DNA of 64,000 bases from NCBI GenBank assembly GCA_016929525.1, contig JAFGIP010000029.1:1-64000 (forward strand). The letters are read 5' to 3'. This document shows, piece after piece, positions 36,607-46,596 of the stretch (position 1 is the first letter of the stretch; every line of letters begins with the position of its first letter). Made by a program: the position numbers and the translations under genes. Origin of the DNA: Bacteroidales bacterium (GTDB taxonomy: Bacteria; Bacteroidota; Bacteroidia; Bacteroidales; UBA10428). The notes under the pieces were generated by a model that worked only from the letters and a program-made list of their open reading frames with translations, was not told the origin of the DNA and ran no database searches.

Positions 36607-36951
36607 ATGAAATTAATAACTGCAATAATCAGAGAAAGTAAATTAGATGAGGTTCGTGAGTCACTCATCGAGAATGATATCACACGAATTACAATCGTAC
36701 GTGTGTCAGGTCATGGACAACAGATTGACCAGGATATATACAGGGGTAAGAAGGTTGTCCCTAATCTTATACCAAAGGTTAAAATTGAAATAGCTGTAAA
36801 TGAAGAATTTGTTGATATAACTGTTAATGCCATTATTAAAGCAGCAAAAACAAATTCCAAAGGTGAAGTTGGTGATGGGAAGATCTTTATTGCCAACCTG
36901 GAAGAAGTTATAAGAATTCGAACCGAAGAAAGGGGAGGTAAGGCGATTTAA
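36607..36951 (+). CDS. glnK: PII nitrogen regulatory protein, GlnK type
   Basis: 114 aa. The PII fold is clear (MKLITAIIRESKLDEVRESL; VGDGKIFI B-loop; VIRIRTEERG). The T-loop reads GHGQQIDQDIYRGKKVVPNLIPK: it is one residue shorter than in E. coli and the position of the uridylylated Tyr51 is Val50, so GlnD-type modification is not possible there. It probably senses ATP/ADP and 2-oxoglutarate directly and blocks Amt. Linkage to amt is typical for GlnK. Confidence 0.95.
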   Translation: MKLITAIIRESKLDEVRESLIENDITRITIVRVSGHGQQIDQDIYRGKKVVPNLIPKVKIEIAVNEEFVDITVNAIIKAAKTNSKGEVGDGKIFIANLEEVIRIRTEERGGKAI

Positions 36952-36976
36952 TTATTACTGACGACAGAATAATTGA

Positions 36977-37006
36977 AGACCTCACAGATTAATACCTGCG
37001 AGGTCT
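36977..37006 (+). terminator. Terminator after glnK
   Basis: AGACCTC (36977-36983) pairs with GAGGTCT (37000-37006); tail TTCTTCG is weak. It also separates glnK from the convergent gene at 37030. Confidence 0.65.
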
Positions 37007-37029
37007 TTCTTCGTATTAGATGAACAAGC

Positions 37030-37806
37030 TTAGCGCAAAATTAGTTTGTACAAAGTTCTGATTCTGTCCATCGTTATTGCAACAAAATAAATACCTTCGG
37101 GGAGATTGTTCGTTTGAAGGTTGACAATATTTTTTCCCTGTTGGTAGAGTTCACCTCTTACTGATAAAACCTTTTTACCATCAACTGATAATAAATCAAT
37201 TCCAACATTTGTTGATTCAGTTAAAGTAAAGCTTACATTAATGTCTGATATAGCCGGATTGGGGTAGATATTTACATTGAACTGCTGGTCATTATGATTA
37301 CTGATACCAGTTACAATTCCTGAAAGCTGTTCATCAATAACGCTCATGGCATTTCCTATTTCAGGGCCGGCTGTATTTGCACCTTTGAATGCAATTTTAC
37401 CCTCCGGATCAATCACAAATAACTTGTCGTAACTTGTACCATATGAACTGGCTACCGATGAAGCCATTAAGCATAGTGGAATAGTTAATCCGGTTGAGTT
37501 TCTGAATGTTTGAACGGAAGACTCATTGCCATCCCAGACATCAAGACCTACAGCAATATAATTTTCATTACCGCTGTATGCCTCAACCAGTTCTTCCTGG
37601 ATAGAAGGACCATACTGCAGGCATGAAGGACATCCATATCCAAAAAAGAATATTAATACCACTTTTCCTTCATGATCGGATAAAGTAAACGTACCACCAT
37701 CCAACGTGTTAAGAGTAAAATCGGGTGCAGTATCTCCTACTCCCTGAGCAAAGACTTCACCTGACATGATCAGGGCTGCAATTATAACAATCAAATTTTG
37801 TTTCAT
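37030..37806 (-). CDS. Secreted thioredoxin-fold protein with T9SS sorting domain
   Basis: 258 aa: signal peptide (1-20), a peroxiredoxin/TlpA-like domain (about 22-165; APDFTLNTLDGG, redox pair Cys59/Cys62 in YGCPSC), and a type A sorting domain (about 180-258; NIYPNPAISDINV ... PEGIYFVAITM). A thiol oxidoreductase exported to the cell surface or medium by T9SS. It is last in a run with a membrane-barrel protein and a periplasmic TlpA-like protein, suggesting a joint thiol/redox task. Confidence 0.9.
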   Translation of the reverse strand: MKQNLIVIIAALIMSGEVFAQGVGDTAPDFTLNTLDGGTFTLSDHEGKVVLIFFFGYGCPSCLQYGPSIQEELVEAYSGNENYIAVGLDVWDGNESSVQTFRNSTGLTIPLCLMASSVASSYGTSYDKLFVIDPEGKIAFKGANTAGPEIGNAMSVIDEQLSGIVTGISNHNDQQFNVNIYPNPAISDINVSFTLTESTNVGIDLLSVDGKKVLSVRGELYQQGKNIVNLQTNNLPEGIYFVAITMDRIRTLYKLILR

Positions 37807-37822
37807 TGAATTAAGGTTTTAA

Positions 37823-39319
37823 TTAGAATTTTAATGTCCATCGTATTTCAAGACCGGAAAAATCGAGCACTTCATAACATATTCCCGAAATACAAGCTGG
37901 CCCGCCTCTTCTTTCACCGGCAAATAAAATGATCGTATTTCTGAAATTTGGTCTGTATGTAAATCCAACTCCATAAAAATACCTTTCGGTTTCTGTTTTT
38001 TCAGTATCAGGTTTATTCGAAACTATCAGATCGGTGGTGAATTCATAATACAGACTAGCACTCAGTTTTGTACTTTTATTAAGACTCAGGCCGCCATAAA
38101 AATTTGTTATCGGGTTACCGGGATAATAACTTCGATTGATTATCTGAACTTCGTTCTCGATTGCTAAAGACCAGGGTCCTTTAATTATATGGGTGTAATA
38201 TAAACCTCCGGCATATCGTTGAACTTCAAGTTTTAATTCATCTCTGGAAAAATCGAAGTATGATTTAATGTTGTCACCATTATTAAATGGCCAGTAATAT
38301 TCAAGGAAGATCTCATTAAAATTGACTTCCTTTATTATTTTATTAGTAGCTTTTGAATTGTTAAGGTTGATTCTTTTTCCGTCGCTGAAAGTATAATAAA
38401 GCTCAACCTGATATCCGCTCTCATTAAATAGTTCCGTAACATGTGTGCTCCTGTTCAGCAATCTGTATGAATGCTCTTTGACAAGAGTTGGCGGATCGGA
38501 TATTCCGCTTCCTATGAAAAGATCCTGGTATTTTTTTAGTTCGAAACTACCGCCAAACCCTTTCAGATTATAATTCAAACTTAGATATGCACCATATGAA
38601 CTCTCTGAAGAATAATTAAAGATTTCAGCATTTTGACTGAAATTACGGGCATATTCTCCATAGTATGAAAAATTCAGAGGAAGATTACCTTCAATGAATA
38701 TACTTCCGTAAGTTGTATTTGTTCCGTTCTGGTTATGTCTCATTGCAACAATACCGATATTCTGATCCCAAAATGAATATTCAGGTTGGATCCCCTCTAT
38801 CAGCTCAGTTCTGCGATCTTCTTCACCCGGAGGTATAAGATTGTATAAAGGTTTCCCGCGGACAATCTTAAATCGGAATTTTTCTCCGGAATAATTCACC
38901 GACACGCCCTGTATGTCTCTGTAGAAACCCTGCCGAACCCTGTAGATCCTGTCTTCTTGTATTGATGAAGGTATTTCAAATGAGCGCAGTAATAGTTCGC
39001 GACCCAGAGTTTCATAAAAATTACCTACTTTAAGTTCAATTTTTTTAAATGAATACTTTAACTGGAATTGGCTTAAACTTACATAATCCCTTTTTATAGA
39101 ATCGGTACTGTAAAACTGTTCTATTCGGGCGAAGGCCCTTAACTGATTTTGCCGGTACTGAATATTAGTCTGATTATATATCGTACTTAAATCTTCCGGA
39201 TCGGCATCAGGGATGTTGCCAAACTGGTACTCCATAATATTCGTGCCATTAACCTGCGCTTCTGTTATTTTACAGGAAGCCGTTATCATAATAAGAATTA
39301 CTATTAAATATTTATTCAT
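37823..39319 (-). CDS. Predicted outer membrane beta-barrel protein (DUF6029-like)
   Basis: 498 aa with a signal peptide (1-21) and alternating amphipathic beta strands rich in Tyr and Asn to the end, closing with RWTLKF (terminal Phe), the mark of an outer membrane barrel. The opening VNGTNIMEYQFGNIPDADPEDLSTIYNQ resembles the DUF6029 family. Its start overlaps the TlpA-like gene by eight bases and the redoxin gene follows 16 bases after it. Function unknown; a channel or surface partner for the redox proteins is possible. Confidence 0.8.
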   Translation of the reverse strand: MNKYLIVILIMITASCKITEAQVNGTNIMEYQFGNIPDADPEDLSTIYNQTNIQYRQNQLRAFARIEQFYSTDSIKRDYVSLSQFQLKYSFKKIELKVGNFYETLGRELLLRSFEIPSSIQEDRIYRVRQGFYRDIQGVSVNYSGEKFRFKIVRGKPLYNLIPPGEEDRRTELIEGIQPEYSFWDQNIGIVAMRHNQNGTNTTYGSIFIEGNLPLNFSYYGEYARNFSQNAEIFNYSSESSYGAYLSLNYNLKGFGGSFELKKYQDLFIGSGISDPPTLVKEHSYRLLNRSTHVTELFNESGYQVELYYTFSDGKRINLNNSKATNKIIKEVNFNEIFLEYYWPFNNGDNIKSYFDFSRDELKLEVQRYAGGLYYTHIIKGPWSLAIENEVQIINRSYYPGNPITNFYGGLSLNKSTKLSASLYYEFTTDLIVSNKPDTEKTETERYFYGVGFTYRPNFRNTIILFAGERRGGPACISGICYEVLDFSGLEIRWTLKF

Positions 39320-39815
39320 ACACGGTCAGCAGTTGTTTAATTTCCTGTTCAATGACATCCTCATCACCAGGTGCAAATCCTTCATGTATATAAACTATCT
39401 CTTTATTGCTGTTAATTATAAGAAGTGTTGGAACTGCCACAACATTCAGTTCACCCATTATTTCCTGTTTGGTATCCAATAAGATCGGATAATTGATACC
39501 AACTGATTTTGTAAATGGTTTTACTTTAGAAATGTTTCGTGGACTGTCAACGCTTATACCAATAAATGCAACTTCCTCTTTATCATATTTTTCAGAAAGC
39601 TCAACAAGCTTGGGTATTGAATTAACACAAGGTTTGCACCATGTTGCCCAGAAATCAATTACAGTAAACTTTTCACCGGTATAATCACTGAAACGTTCTG
39701 TTTTGCCATTGGGATTTTTTAACTGGAAATCATAAACCTTCTGTGCGTTCGCAAATAATGAATGAATTATTATCAAGATGAATATAAAAGCTGAGTATCT
39801 CATGTGTTTTTTCAT
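39312..39815 (-). CDS. Periplasmic TlpA/ResA-like thioredoxin
   Basis: 167 aa. Signal peptide (1-25, ending LFANAQ), thioredoxin fold with Cys60-Lys-Pro-Cys63 (WATWCKPC) and the cis-Pro region VAVPTLLIIN. Such proteins reduce disulfides in the periplasm, for example of apocytochromes. First of a three-gene minus-strand unit. Confidence 0.93.
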   Translation of the reverse strand: MKKHMRYSAFIFILIIIHSLFANAQKVYDFQLKNPNGKTERFSDYTGEKFTVIDFWATWCKPCVNSIPKLVELSEKYDKEEVAFIGISVDSPRNISKVKPFTKSVGINYPILLDTKQEIMGELNVVAVPTLLIINSNKEIVYIHEGFAPGDEDVIEQEIKQLLTVYE

Positions 39816-39958
39816 TTTAGTCGTACAGGATCTATATCCTTACACTTAAAACGAAATAAATACCCTTTTATCTTAAAATATATTATAATTTTGACATGTT
39901 TTGATAACTTTCTTATCAGGACTCGGAAAATGATTTTAAAATGGAAGAATTCAATTCG

Positions 39959-40525
39959 CTAAAAACGATATTTGAAGGCAAACTCAAATATTCCCGAATT
40001 TATTTTGTATTCATCTGTCTGTACCTGGTTAAGCGGCAACAGTACTTCTTCGTCAAGTGCACTTACTAGACTATGTCTGTAATTATAACAACCTTCAAGA
40101 CGAAGTCTTTTGTTAATAAGCCACAATATTCCGGCACCTGCCCGCAGGCCATAGTGGTTATTCAGGGTGTAATCATCCGTATCGTCAAGTATATTAATTG
40201 AATAGTACCCTCCAAATTGTCCAAACATGCGTAAATTATTTCCCAGTGTTACACGAAAATCGAGAGGTATGGATAAATAATTGCCCATTTTTGCCATTTC
40301 ATAATTTGCACCGAATATAATAAAGAATCGTGAATAGTATGGAGAATATTCAAGACTGAGCCCAACAGCCTGTAATTCCTGGCCGGAAATTTTTTCATTA
40401 TCTGATACTTTTTTGTAATCAGATACTCCAATACCATATTTTATGCCTATTGTTAAATCCTGTGCAAGACATGCATATGAAAAAAACAGTAATGAAATTA
40501 ATGTGAGATATTTAATGTGTTTCAT
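39959..40525 (-). CDS. Small outer membrane beta-barrel protein
   Basis: 188 aa. Signal peptide (1-22, ending CLAQD) and an eight-strand-like barrel (IGIKYGIGVSDYKK, GLSLEYSPYYSRFF, LRMFGQFGGYYSI, LRLEGCYNYRHSL) ending FEFAFKYRF. It resembles outer membrane beta-barrel domains of the OmpX/PorT-like type. No specific function can be given. Confidence 0.8.
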   Translation of the reverse strand: MKHIKYLTLISLLFFSYACLAQDLTIGIKYGIGVSDYKKVSDNEKISGQELQAVGLSLEYSPYYSRFFIIFGANYEMAKMGNYLSIPLDFRVTLGNNLRMFGQFGGYYSINILDDTDDYTLNNHYGLRAGAGILWLINKRLRLEGCYNYRHSLVSALDEEVLLPLNQVQTDEYKINSGIFEFAFKYRF

Positions 40526-40554
40526 GACAATTTGAGTTGGTGCAAGATACTAAT

Positions 40555-40923
40555 TTACAAGCATTCTAAAATCTTATCCGCTTGGATTTTGAAATACCTT
40601 AATTCAAATTCAGGGATTACTGCAAGTACATGATCAAAAATATCTGCCTGGATTCCCTCATAATATGCCCATCGCTGATCTTTACTAAAAACATAAATTT
40701 CCATGGGAATTCCTTTTTCTGTAGGTTGCAGGTGACTTACCAGAAAGGTCATATCATTTTTAATAATCGATACCTGAATTTTAAACGTTATAACATCCGA
40801 CAAATAGGCCAATAAAAGTATTACGACCATAAAAAATACTATATTAATTATGAGAGTATATTGATCCTGAACACCCCACTTTGTTAATAATTCTTTAATA
40901 TTGAAAAGAAATCGTATTTCCAT
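40555..40923 (-). pseudogene. MscS-type channel gene with large in-frame internal deletion
   Basis: 122 aa in an open frame. Residues 1-50 (LLTKWGVQDQYTLIINIVFF, one membrane helix) look like the N-terminus, and residues 55-112 (NDMTFLVSHLQPTEKGIPMEIY, FSKDQRWAYYEGIQADIFDH) the C-terminal end, of the roughly 420-residue YbdG-like mechanosensitive channel. The other N-terminal helices, the pore helix and the beta domain are missing. As it stands it cannot form a pore; it may still be translated as a membrane-anchored remnant. Confidence 0.7.
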
Positions 40924-40993
40924 AACAGATGTTTTGTGATAATATTTATTGTAAAACCGTAAAATTACAACGATTAGTCAAACTCCAATATAA

Positions 40994-42274
40994 ATGAAAA
41001 GTATAGTAATTCACTTTATGTTTTTATCAACGATATTGACAAATGCACAATCGAAATTTGATAAATACTTTACCGGAGAAAGATTGCGGTTTGATTATAT
41101 GATTGCCGGCAATTTTAAGGAATGCAACATATATACTTATCAGTTTTATAAAGAGCCATACTGGGGAGGTTCAGAAATTAATTTGATTGATACATTCATG
41201 TATGGTGAAATGCTGATTGAAATATACGATTCAATTTCCGATGAACTGATTTATTCAAGAGGGTACTCAACTCTCTTCAAGGAGTGGCAAACAGTTGGAG
41301 AGTCCAGGTTAACCCAAAGGGCTTTTCTGGAATCGGTTGTTGTCCCGTTTCCGGCAAAAGCAGTAAAAATTGTAATATACGACAGGAAACACAATCTTCA
41401 GTTTAGACTTGTTTACACAACATTTTTCAATCCTGATTCGCGGGATATTATTTGCCTTAAGCAACCTTTAAATGCGGAACTGAAACAGCCTGTTTTAAAC
41501 GGAGATCCTTCTGTAAAACTGGATTTAGTTATTGTTGCCGAGGGATATACCACAGATGAAAAGGAAAAGTTTTTTGAAGATGCAGGTTGGATTGCAGAAA
41601 TAATTTTTGAATGGCAGCCATATAATGATTTCAAATCAGAAATAAATGTATATTCATTATTTATTCCCTCAGATGAAAGCGGTACCGATTTACCCCAGGA
41701 TTCACTCTGGTTAAATACTGCTTTTAATACAACGTTTAATACATTTGGCAGTGAACGTTATCTGACCAGCAAGGAGATGTCGTTAATACGTGATGCAGTA
41801 TCTGATGTTCCATATGACCAGATTTGCATTATGGTGAATTCAGAAAAGTATGGAGGAGGAGGAGTATATAATTACTTTACAGTATTCAGTTCATCAAATG
41901 AGTATTCTGAATTCCTGTTTCATCATGAATTAGGGCATGCATTTGCCGGACTTGCAGATGAATATTATACTTCCGAAGTGGAATTCGATACAATGTTCAG
42001 TCTTAAGTATGAACCTTATCAGCCTAACATTACAACGTTAATCGATTTTAAAAGCAAATGGGAAAGCATGGTTCATGATTCCGTTCCGATACCGACTCCT
42101 GATACAAGTTATTGGCAAAACGTTCTTGGAGTTTTTGAAGGAGCAGGATACAGTGAGAAAGGAGTATACAGGCCTACTTTTAATTGTTCAATGAAATCGG
42201 TTGTAAATGATTCGTTTTGTCCCGTTTGCAGAAAAGCGATAGGAGATATGATCAGATTTTATACCCGGAAGTAA
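40994..42274 (+). CDS. Secreted M64-family metallopeptidase
   Basis: 426 aa with a signal peptide (about 1-18). The N-terminal ~150 residues are a beta domain typical of Bacteroidota M64 proteins; the catalytic domain has the zinc motif H311ELGH315 followed by AFAGLADEYY, whose Asp is the third-ligand region, and the segment DLVIVAEGYTTDEKEKFF near its start. Related IgA-protease-type M64 enzymes cut host or polymer-bound proteins. It lacks a sorting domain, so it is periplasmic or exported otherwise. Confidence 0.9.
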   Translation: MKSIVIHFMFLSTILTNAQSKFDKYFTGERLRFDYMIAGNFKECNIYTYQFYKEPYWGGSEINLIDTFMYGEMLIEIYDSISDELIYSRGYSTLFKEWQTVGESRLTQRAFLESVVVPFPAKAVKIVIYDRKHNLQFRLVYTTFFNPDSRDIICLKQPLNAELKQPVLNGDPSVKLDLVIVAEGYTTDEKEKFFEDAGWIAEIIFEWQPYNDFKSEINVYSLFIPSDESGTDLPQDSLWLNTAFNTTFNTFGSERYLTSKEMSLIRDAVSDVPYDQICIMVNSEKYGGGGVYNYFTVFSSSNEYSEFLFHHELGHAFAGLADEYYTSEVEFDTMFSLKYEPYQPNITTLIDFKSKWESMVHDSVPIPTPDTSYWQNVLGVFEGAGYSEKGVYRPTFNCSMKSVVNDSFCPVCRKAIGDMIRFYTRK

Positions 42275-42279
42275 AAATA

Positions 42280-42307
42280 AAAGCAGCCTTATTAATAAAG
42301 CTGCTTT
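42280..42307. terminator. Bidirectional terminator
   Basis: AAAGCAGC (42280-42287) and GCTGCTTT (42300-42307) form a perfect stem with A/T runs on both sides, between convergent genes. Confidence 0.8.
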
Positions 42308-42329
42308 ATATCTGATTTTATATATTAAT

Positions 42330-42788
42330 TTATTCTTCTATTATCGTAACTCTGTCAATAGTATCTCCTGCACGGATGTTATCAATTACTTCAATGCCTT
42401 CTGTTACCTTTCCAAAACAAGTATGGTTTCTGTCAAGATGTTTTGTATTTTCCCTTCCATGGCAGATAAAGAATTGTGATCCGCCGGTATTTCTTCCTGC
42501 GTGCGCCATTGAGAGCACACCACGGTCATGATACTGATTATTACCGTCAAGTTCGCAACTGATAGTATAACCCGGTCCACCCGTACCAACACGCGGATCG
42601 CTCATATCTTTTGAATAGGGACAGCCTCCCTGGATAACAAAATTGGGGATTACCCTGTGAAATGCAAGTCCGTCGTAATAACCTTCTTTTGATAATTTTA
42701 TAAAATTAGCTACTGTATCAGGGGCATCCTCTTCGAAAAACTTCGCTTTCATTATCCCCTTTGCAGTACTGATAATTGCTTTAATCAT
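42330..42788 (-). CDS. Peptidyl-prolyl cis-trans isomerase, cyclophilin type
   Basis: 152 aa. Family signature: [38 protein letters not shown] and [15 protein letters not shown]. No signal peptide, so cytoplasmic. It starts one base after the FKBP gene, so the two isomerases are co-translated from one mRNA. Confidence 0.95.
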   Translation of the reverse strand: MIKAIISTAKGIMKAKFFEEDAPDTVANFIKLSKEGYYDGLAFHRVIPNFVIQGGCPYSKDMSDPRVGTGGPGYTISCELDGNNQYHDRGVLSMAHAGRNTGGSQFFICHGRENTKHLDRNHTCFGKVTEGIEVIDNIRAGDTIDRVTIIEE

Positions 42789-42789
42789 A

Positions 42790-43476
42790 CTATTCTTTTG
42801 GAATTACTTCAAGAAGTTCAATTTCAAAAATAAGCGTCGAATTTGGTTCGATACTCCTTGTCCCATTGGTGCCATAACCAAGATATGAGGGAATATAAAC
42901 TTCATATTTTGCACCTTCTTTCATAAGCTGAAGTACTTCGGTCCATCCTCTTATTACTCCTTTTAAACGAAATTCAGCCGGTTGTCCCTTGTCATATGAG
43001 CTGTCGAACTGTTTACCATCGATGGTAGTACCCCGATAATGGCATTTTACTGCATCCTCAACGGTTGGTGTCTTTCCTGTACCTTCTTCAATAACTTTAT
43101 ACTGTAATCCGCTTTCTGTTTCAATGACGCCTTCCTTTTCTTTGTTCTCGGCCAGAAAAGCCTGACCTTTTTCAAGGTTAATCTGTGATGCTTCTTCTCT
43201 TAATTTAGCAATGTATTGGCTAACATACATATTAGCCTGCTGGCTTGAAGGAACAGAGTCACCACTGAGCACTTCATCAATTCCTTTGGCAATTAGATCC
43301 GGATTCATGTTATCCATCTTTTGCATTTTCATGCTGTGACCTACTGATACTCCGATCATATAAGCAACGGAATCGGTATTACTTTCCAGTTTCATCGATT
43401 TATGAGATACAGTATTACAAGAATGTAATGTTATGATGGCAAGCACTATAAGACCTGCATTTCTAAAATTTTTCAT
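42790..43476 (-). CDS. FKBP-type peptidyl-prolyl isomerase lipoprotein
   Basis: 228 aa from ATG 43476; the frame extends upstream but crosses a palindromic repeat and has no signal. The start chosen gives a lipoprotein signal ([20 protein letters not shown]). An N-terminal dimerisation domain of FkpA/Mip type (about 28-110; [16 protein letters not shown]) and the FKBP domain (about 125-228; [40 protein letters not shown]) follow. It folds envelope proteins. Confidence 0.93.
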   Translation of the reverse strand: MKNFRNAGLIVLAIITLHSCNTVSHKSMKLESNTDSVAYMIGVSVGHSMKMQKMDNMNPDLIAKGIDEVLSGDSVPSSQQANMYVSQYIAKLREEASQINLEKGQAFLAENKEKEGVIETESGLQYKVIEEGTGKTPTVEDAVKCHYRGTTIDGKQFDSSYDKGQPAEFRLKGVIRGWTEVLQLMKEGAKYEVYIPSYLGYGTNGTRSIEPNSTLIFEIELLEVIPKE

Positions 43477-43631
43477 TTGATCTGATGTTAATTGTTTAAT
43501 AAATGCATCGCGAAGATAAGGTAAAATATTTCTAGTGCGATAGTAATAGGATTTTTCTTTGAAAATAAGTATGGAGTGCGGAGTTTGAAGCCATAAGCCA
43601 TAAGCAAGAAAAATGAAGCAGGGAACTTTGA

Positions 43632-43649
43632 ACCTGTCTGCCGACAGGT
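43632..43649. repeat. Short REP-like palindrome
   Basis: ACCTGTCTGCCGACAGGT: arms ACCTGTC / GACAGGT, loop TGCC. G+C is above the surroundings. It lies in the divergent gap between the FKBP gene and the TPR gene. Confidence 0.6.
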
Positions 43650-43744
43650 AGGTTTCATACTTTAAACTTTTTTGTGAATAACTCTTTTTCCACCCTCCCC
43701 GGTTATTCATTAATTTTCCTGATAATTCAAAACTGTGTCGTGTC

Positions 43745-45646
43745 ATGAAATCAACAAACATTTGTTACAGAATTGGCATTCTTTGTTTTTTGGTATTTAT
43801 CCTTCATTCGATAAATACTTCTGGACAGGAATTATCTAAAGATGAATTAGAGAAACAAGCTCTTGATAAATTCAGTGTACAACAATACAGCAACGCATCC
43901 GGAGATTTTAAGGTTCTTCATGAGATGTTCCCGAAAGAACCCGGGTATGCATATTATCTGGGCAGATCATTTCTACATGCAAACCAGAATCTGGATAGTT
44001 CTGCCGAACTTTTAAAATTTGCTGCCACGCGCAATTATGGTGACGATACCTATTTTTTCCTCGGACAGGCATATCATAAGCTATACAGATTTGAAGATGC
44101 CTACCTTGCATTTTCTACTTTTAAGAAAACAGCAAATAACAGATACCTGAAAAAATATAATGTTGATTATTGGCTTGATTGTTCAAACAATGCCAATGAA
44201 TCGGTTACTAATGCACAAAAACTTAATATAAAAGAAAAGGAAACCATCCCAAACAGGGTAATGGAAAGCGCCTTTATGGGCAAATTAAATGGCAATTATA
44301 TTTATTTGCCGGAACAGTTAAAATCGAAGGCTGATATTTCTAAAAACTATCAGACATTAATTTATCTGCCTGCAGAATATGAATTGGGTGAGTTTTTATA
44401 TTTTGCCAGTTATTCAGGTACAAATGAAAGTACGGACCTTTACCGGGTAAAGCGGTTAACAGCTGAAAATTTTAGTTTACCCGAGAAGTTATCCGCATCT
44501 GTTAACACTGAATATGATGAGGATTATCCCTTTTATGATAAATCAACCGGCACATTATATTTTTCTTCAAAAGGTCATAATTCATCAGGCGAATTCGATA
44601 TTTTCCTAGCAAAATATGACTCTACAATTAATGAATGGGAAAACCCGGAAAAGTTGAACTTTCCGATCAACTCAACACATAATGATATTCTATATACGGT
44701 ATATAACAATGGACAGGAGGCTATTTTCTTATCAGACCGGTTAACAGGGAGGAATGAGGTAACTGCATTTACAATAGATATAAGCGGGGAAAAAGATTAT
44801 ATTAATCCGGGTAAATATGAAGAGGTCATTGCGTTGTCAGTTCTAAACCCGGAAGTTACAGAACAGATTACAAGAAACAATGAGACCAGGCCGGAGTTGC
44901 TACCTGTGGAAGAAACAGAGAACCCTGCTGTAAATTACGAGCAAATACTTGCCGAAGGACTTGTGCTACAATCAGAGAGCGATTCACTTTTATGGTTGGA
45001 GAGGGATATACGTAAAAAAATAGATAATGAAGAAAACTATCAGAAAAAGCAGGAGCTTATCGCGAACGCTACAGTACTAAATATGGAATCGAAACGTATC
45101 CAGCAACTTGCCAATAATAAATTCTTACAGGCTGAAGAACTTAGAAAAAAGGAAGAAGAAAATTTAACCAGTAATATTTTACAACCATCTGCATCACGAA
45201 ATGGAATTACAATGTATGAGTATAATATTGAAGAACCTGTAAGTATAGTAACTGATAATAACGATTATTCTGAAGGGCTTAAAGCTGCAAAGTCGTTGGA
45301 AGATGATCTGCCATCATTCTCTATCTTAGGTAGTTCACCGTATTCTGATGAAAATCCCATTCCAGTTGCAAAACTTCCTTCCGGACTTATATACAGAATT
45401 CAGCTTGGTGCATATATAAATCCGGTACCAGAGAGTACATTCAAAGGGCTGACTCCTGTAACGGCTGAAAAATCAGGGGGCAGTACCAAATATCATGTTG
45501 GGTATTTCACATCTGTAAAAGAAGCAAAAAAGGCATTGGGAAAAATTAAAGATTATGGTTTCGCCGATGCATTCATAGTCTCATATTTTAATAATGAAAA
45601 GATACCGATTCAGGAAGCACGTAAGATTGAATTTGCTGAGAAATAG
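43745..45646 (+). CDS. Envelope protein with TPRs, PD40-like repeats and SPOR-like end
   Basis: 633 aa. Signal peptide (about 1-27), TPR-like helices (about 30-140; YYLGRSFLHANQNLDSSAELLKF), a beta-propeller-like segment (about 190-350; YDEDYPFYDKSTGTLYFSSKG, GEFDIFLAKYD), a coiled coil (about 400-490) and a C-terminal SPOR-like domain (about 555-625; IYRIQLGAYINPVP, TKYHVGYFTSVKEAKKAL). SPOR domains bind denuded peptidoglycan. The layout recalls PorE/gliding-type scaffold proteins, but the sequence does not allow that name. Confidence 0.8.
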   Translation: MKSTNICYRIGILCFLVFILHSINTSGQELSKDELEKQALDKFSVQQYSNASGDFKVLHEMFPKEPGYAYYLGRSFLHANQNLDSSAELLKFAATRNYGDDTYFFLGQAYHKLYRFEDAYLAFSTFKKTANNRYLKKYNVDYWLDCSNNANESVTNAQKLNIKEKETIPNRVMESAFMGKLNGNYIYLPEQLKSKADISKNYQTLIYLPAEYELGEFLYFASYSGTNESTDLYRVKRLTAENFSLPEKLSASVNTEYDEDYPFYDKSTGTLYFSSKGHNSSGEFDIFLAKYDSTINEWENPEKLNFPINSTHNDILYTVYNNGQEAIFLSDRLTGRNEVTAFTIDISGEKDYINPGKYEEVIALSVLNPEVTEQITRNNETRPELLPVEETENPAVNYEQILAEGLVLQSESDSLLWLERDIRKKIDNEENYQKKQELIANATVLNMESKRIQQLANNKFLQAEELRKKEEENLTSNILQPSASRNGITMYEYNIEEPVSIVTDNNDYSEGLKAAKSLEDDLPSFSILGSSPYSDENPIPVAKLPSGLIYRIQLGAYINPVPESTFKGLTPVTAEKSGGSTKYHVGYFTSVKEAKKALGKIKDYGFADAFIVSYFNNEKIPIQEARKIEFAEK

Positions 45647-45818
45647 AATATAGAAAGAAATTCGTCTTACTGAAATAACCTCTTGATAATTTTAATACTG
45701 CGGATATAACTTATATTACAATTATTTGGTAACTGTTTTTACCTAATATTTTTTTTTCTAAATTTGAACCACTGAGTGATACTTGAAATCATTGGTCTTT
45801 AATCATTTTAAACAAATT

Positions 45819-46106
45819 ATGGCCGATAAAAAATACACTGAAAATAAACCTGAACTGAGTGAGGTTGCAGAAGAGGAGTTAAAAGATAAGCGGTATCTTG
45901 TTTTGCATAACGATGAGGTTCATTCTTTCGATTATGTGATAGAAACCCTGATCGATGTTTGTGAAATGGAAGCTATGCAGGCTGAGCAGTGTACTTATCT
46001 TGTTCATTACAAGGGGAAATGCGATGTAAAAAAGGGCGATTATAATTATCTTAATCCTTATAGAAAAGGATTGATTGAAAAAGGTTTGGAAGCTACCATT
46101 GATTAA
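45819..46106 (+). CDS. clpS: ClpS adaptor
   Basis: 95 aa from ATG 45819 (an upstream TTG at 45783 adds 12 unlikely residues). The ClpS core is present: LVLHNDEVHSFDYVIETLIDVC and the His-containing EAMQAEQCTYLVHYKGKC. It hands N-degron substrates to the Clp protease. No clp gene is near. Confidence 0.93.
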   Translation: MADKKYTENKPELSEVAEEELKDKRYLVLHNDEVHSFDYVIETLIDVCEMEAMQAEQCTYLVHYKGKCDVKKGDYNYLNPYRKGLIEKGLEATID

Positions 46107-46124
46107 TTTTCACAAATCCTGCAG

Positions 46125-46592
46125 ATGTCGATATTAGCCATAGTCTTTCTTATTGTTCTCGGAATAGTTCTACTGTTAGTTGAATTCCTTGTAATACCGG
46201 GTATAACAATTGCAGGAATAGGTGGTTTTTTACTCATTGCAGGGGGAGTTTTCTGCGGATATTATTTTCATGAACCACGAACCGGTAACATTATATTATT
46301 ATCGACATTAGGTCTCCTGATTATAACAGTAACATTATCTCTCAGATTAAAAACCTGGCAGCGGCTGGGATTGAATGCTACTATCGATGGCAAAGTTGCC
46401 GGTAACATTGATTCAGGTATTGTTGTTGGTGATACAGGTGAGACTATCTCCAGGCTTAACCCTATAGGAAAGGCAATGTTTAACGGGAAAATGTTTGAAG
46501 TTCGTTCCGATGGAAATTATATTGATCAACATAAGGAAATCGTTGTTACAAGGGTCGATAAAAATAAAATTTATGTAGAAACTAAAAACTAA
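46125..46592 (+). CDS. NfeD-family membrane protein
   Basis: 155 aa with two or three N-terminal membrane helices (1-75) and a soluble OB-fold (about 85-155; [14 protein letters not shown] ... [21 protein letters not shown]). Short NfeD proteins pair with flotillins; the next gene, four bases on, is floA. Confidence 0.92.
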   Translation: MSILAIVFLIVLGIVLLLVEFLVIPGITIAGIGGFLLIAGGVFCGYYFHEPRTGNIILLSTLGLLIITVTLSLRLKTWQRLGLNATIDGKVAGNIDSGIVVGDTGETISRLNPIGKAMFNGKMFEVRSDGNYIDQHKEIVVTRVDKNKIYVETKN

Positions 46593-46596
46593 ACAT

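Noticed and set aside
43477-43761. N-terminal extension of the FKBP frame
   Set aside because: It crosses a palindromic repeat; the lipoprotein signal begins at 43476.
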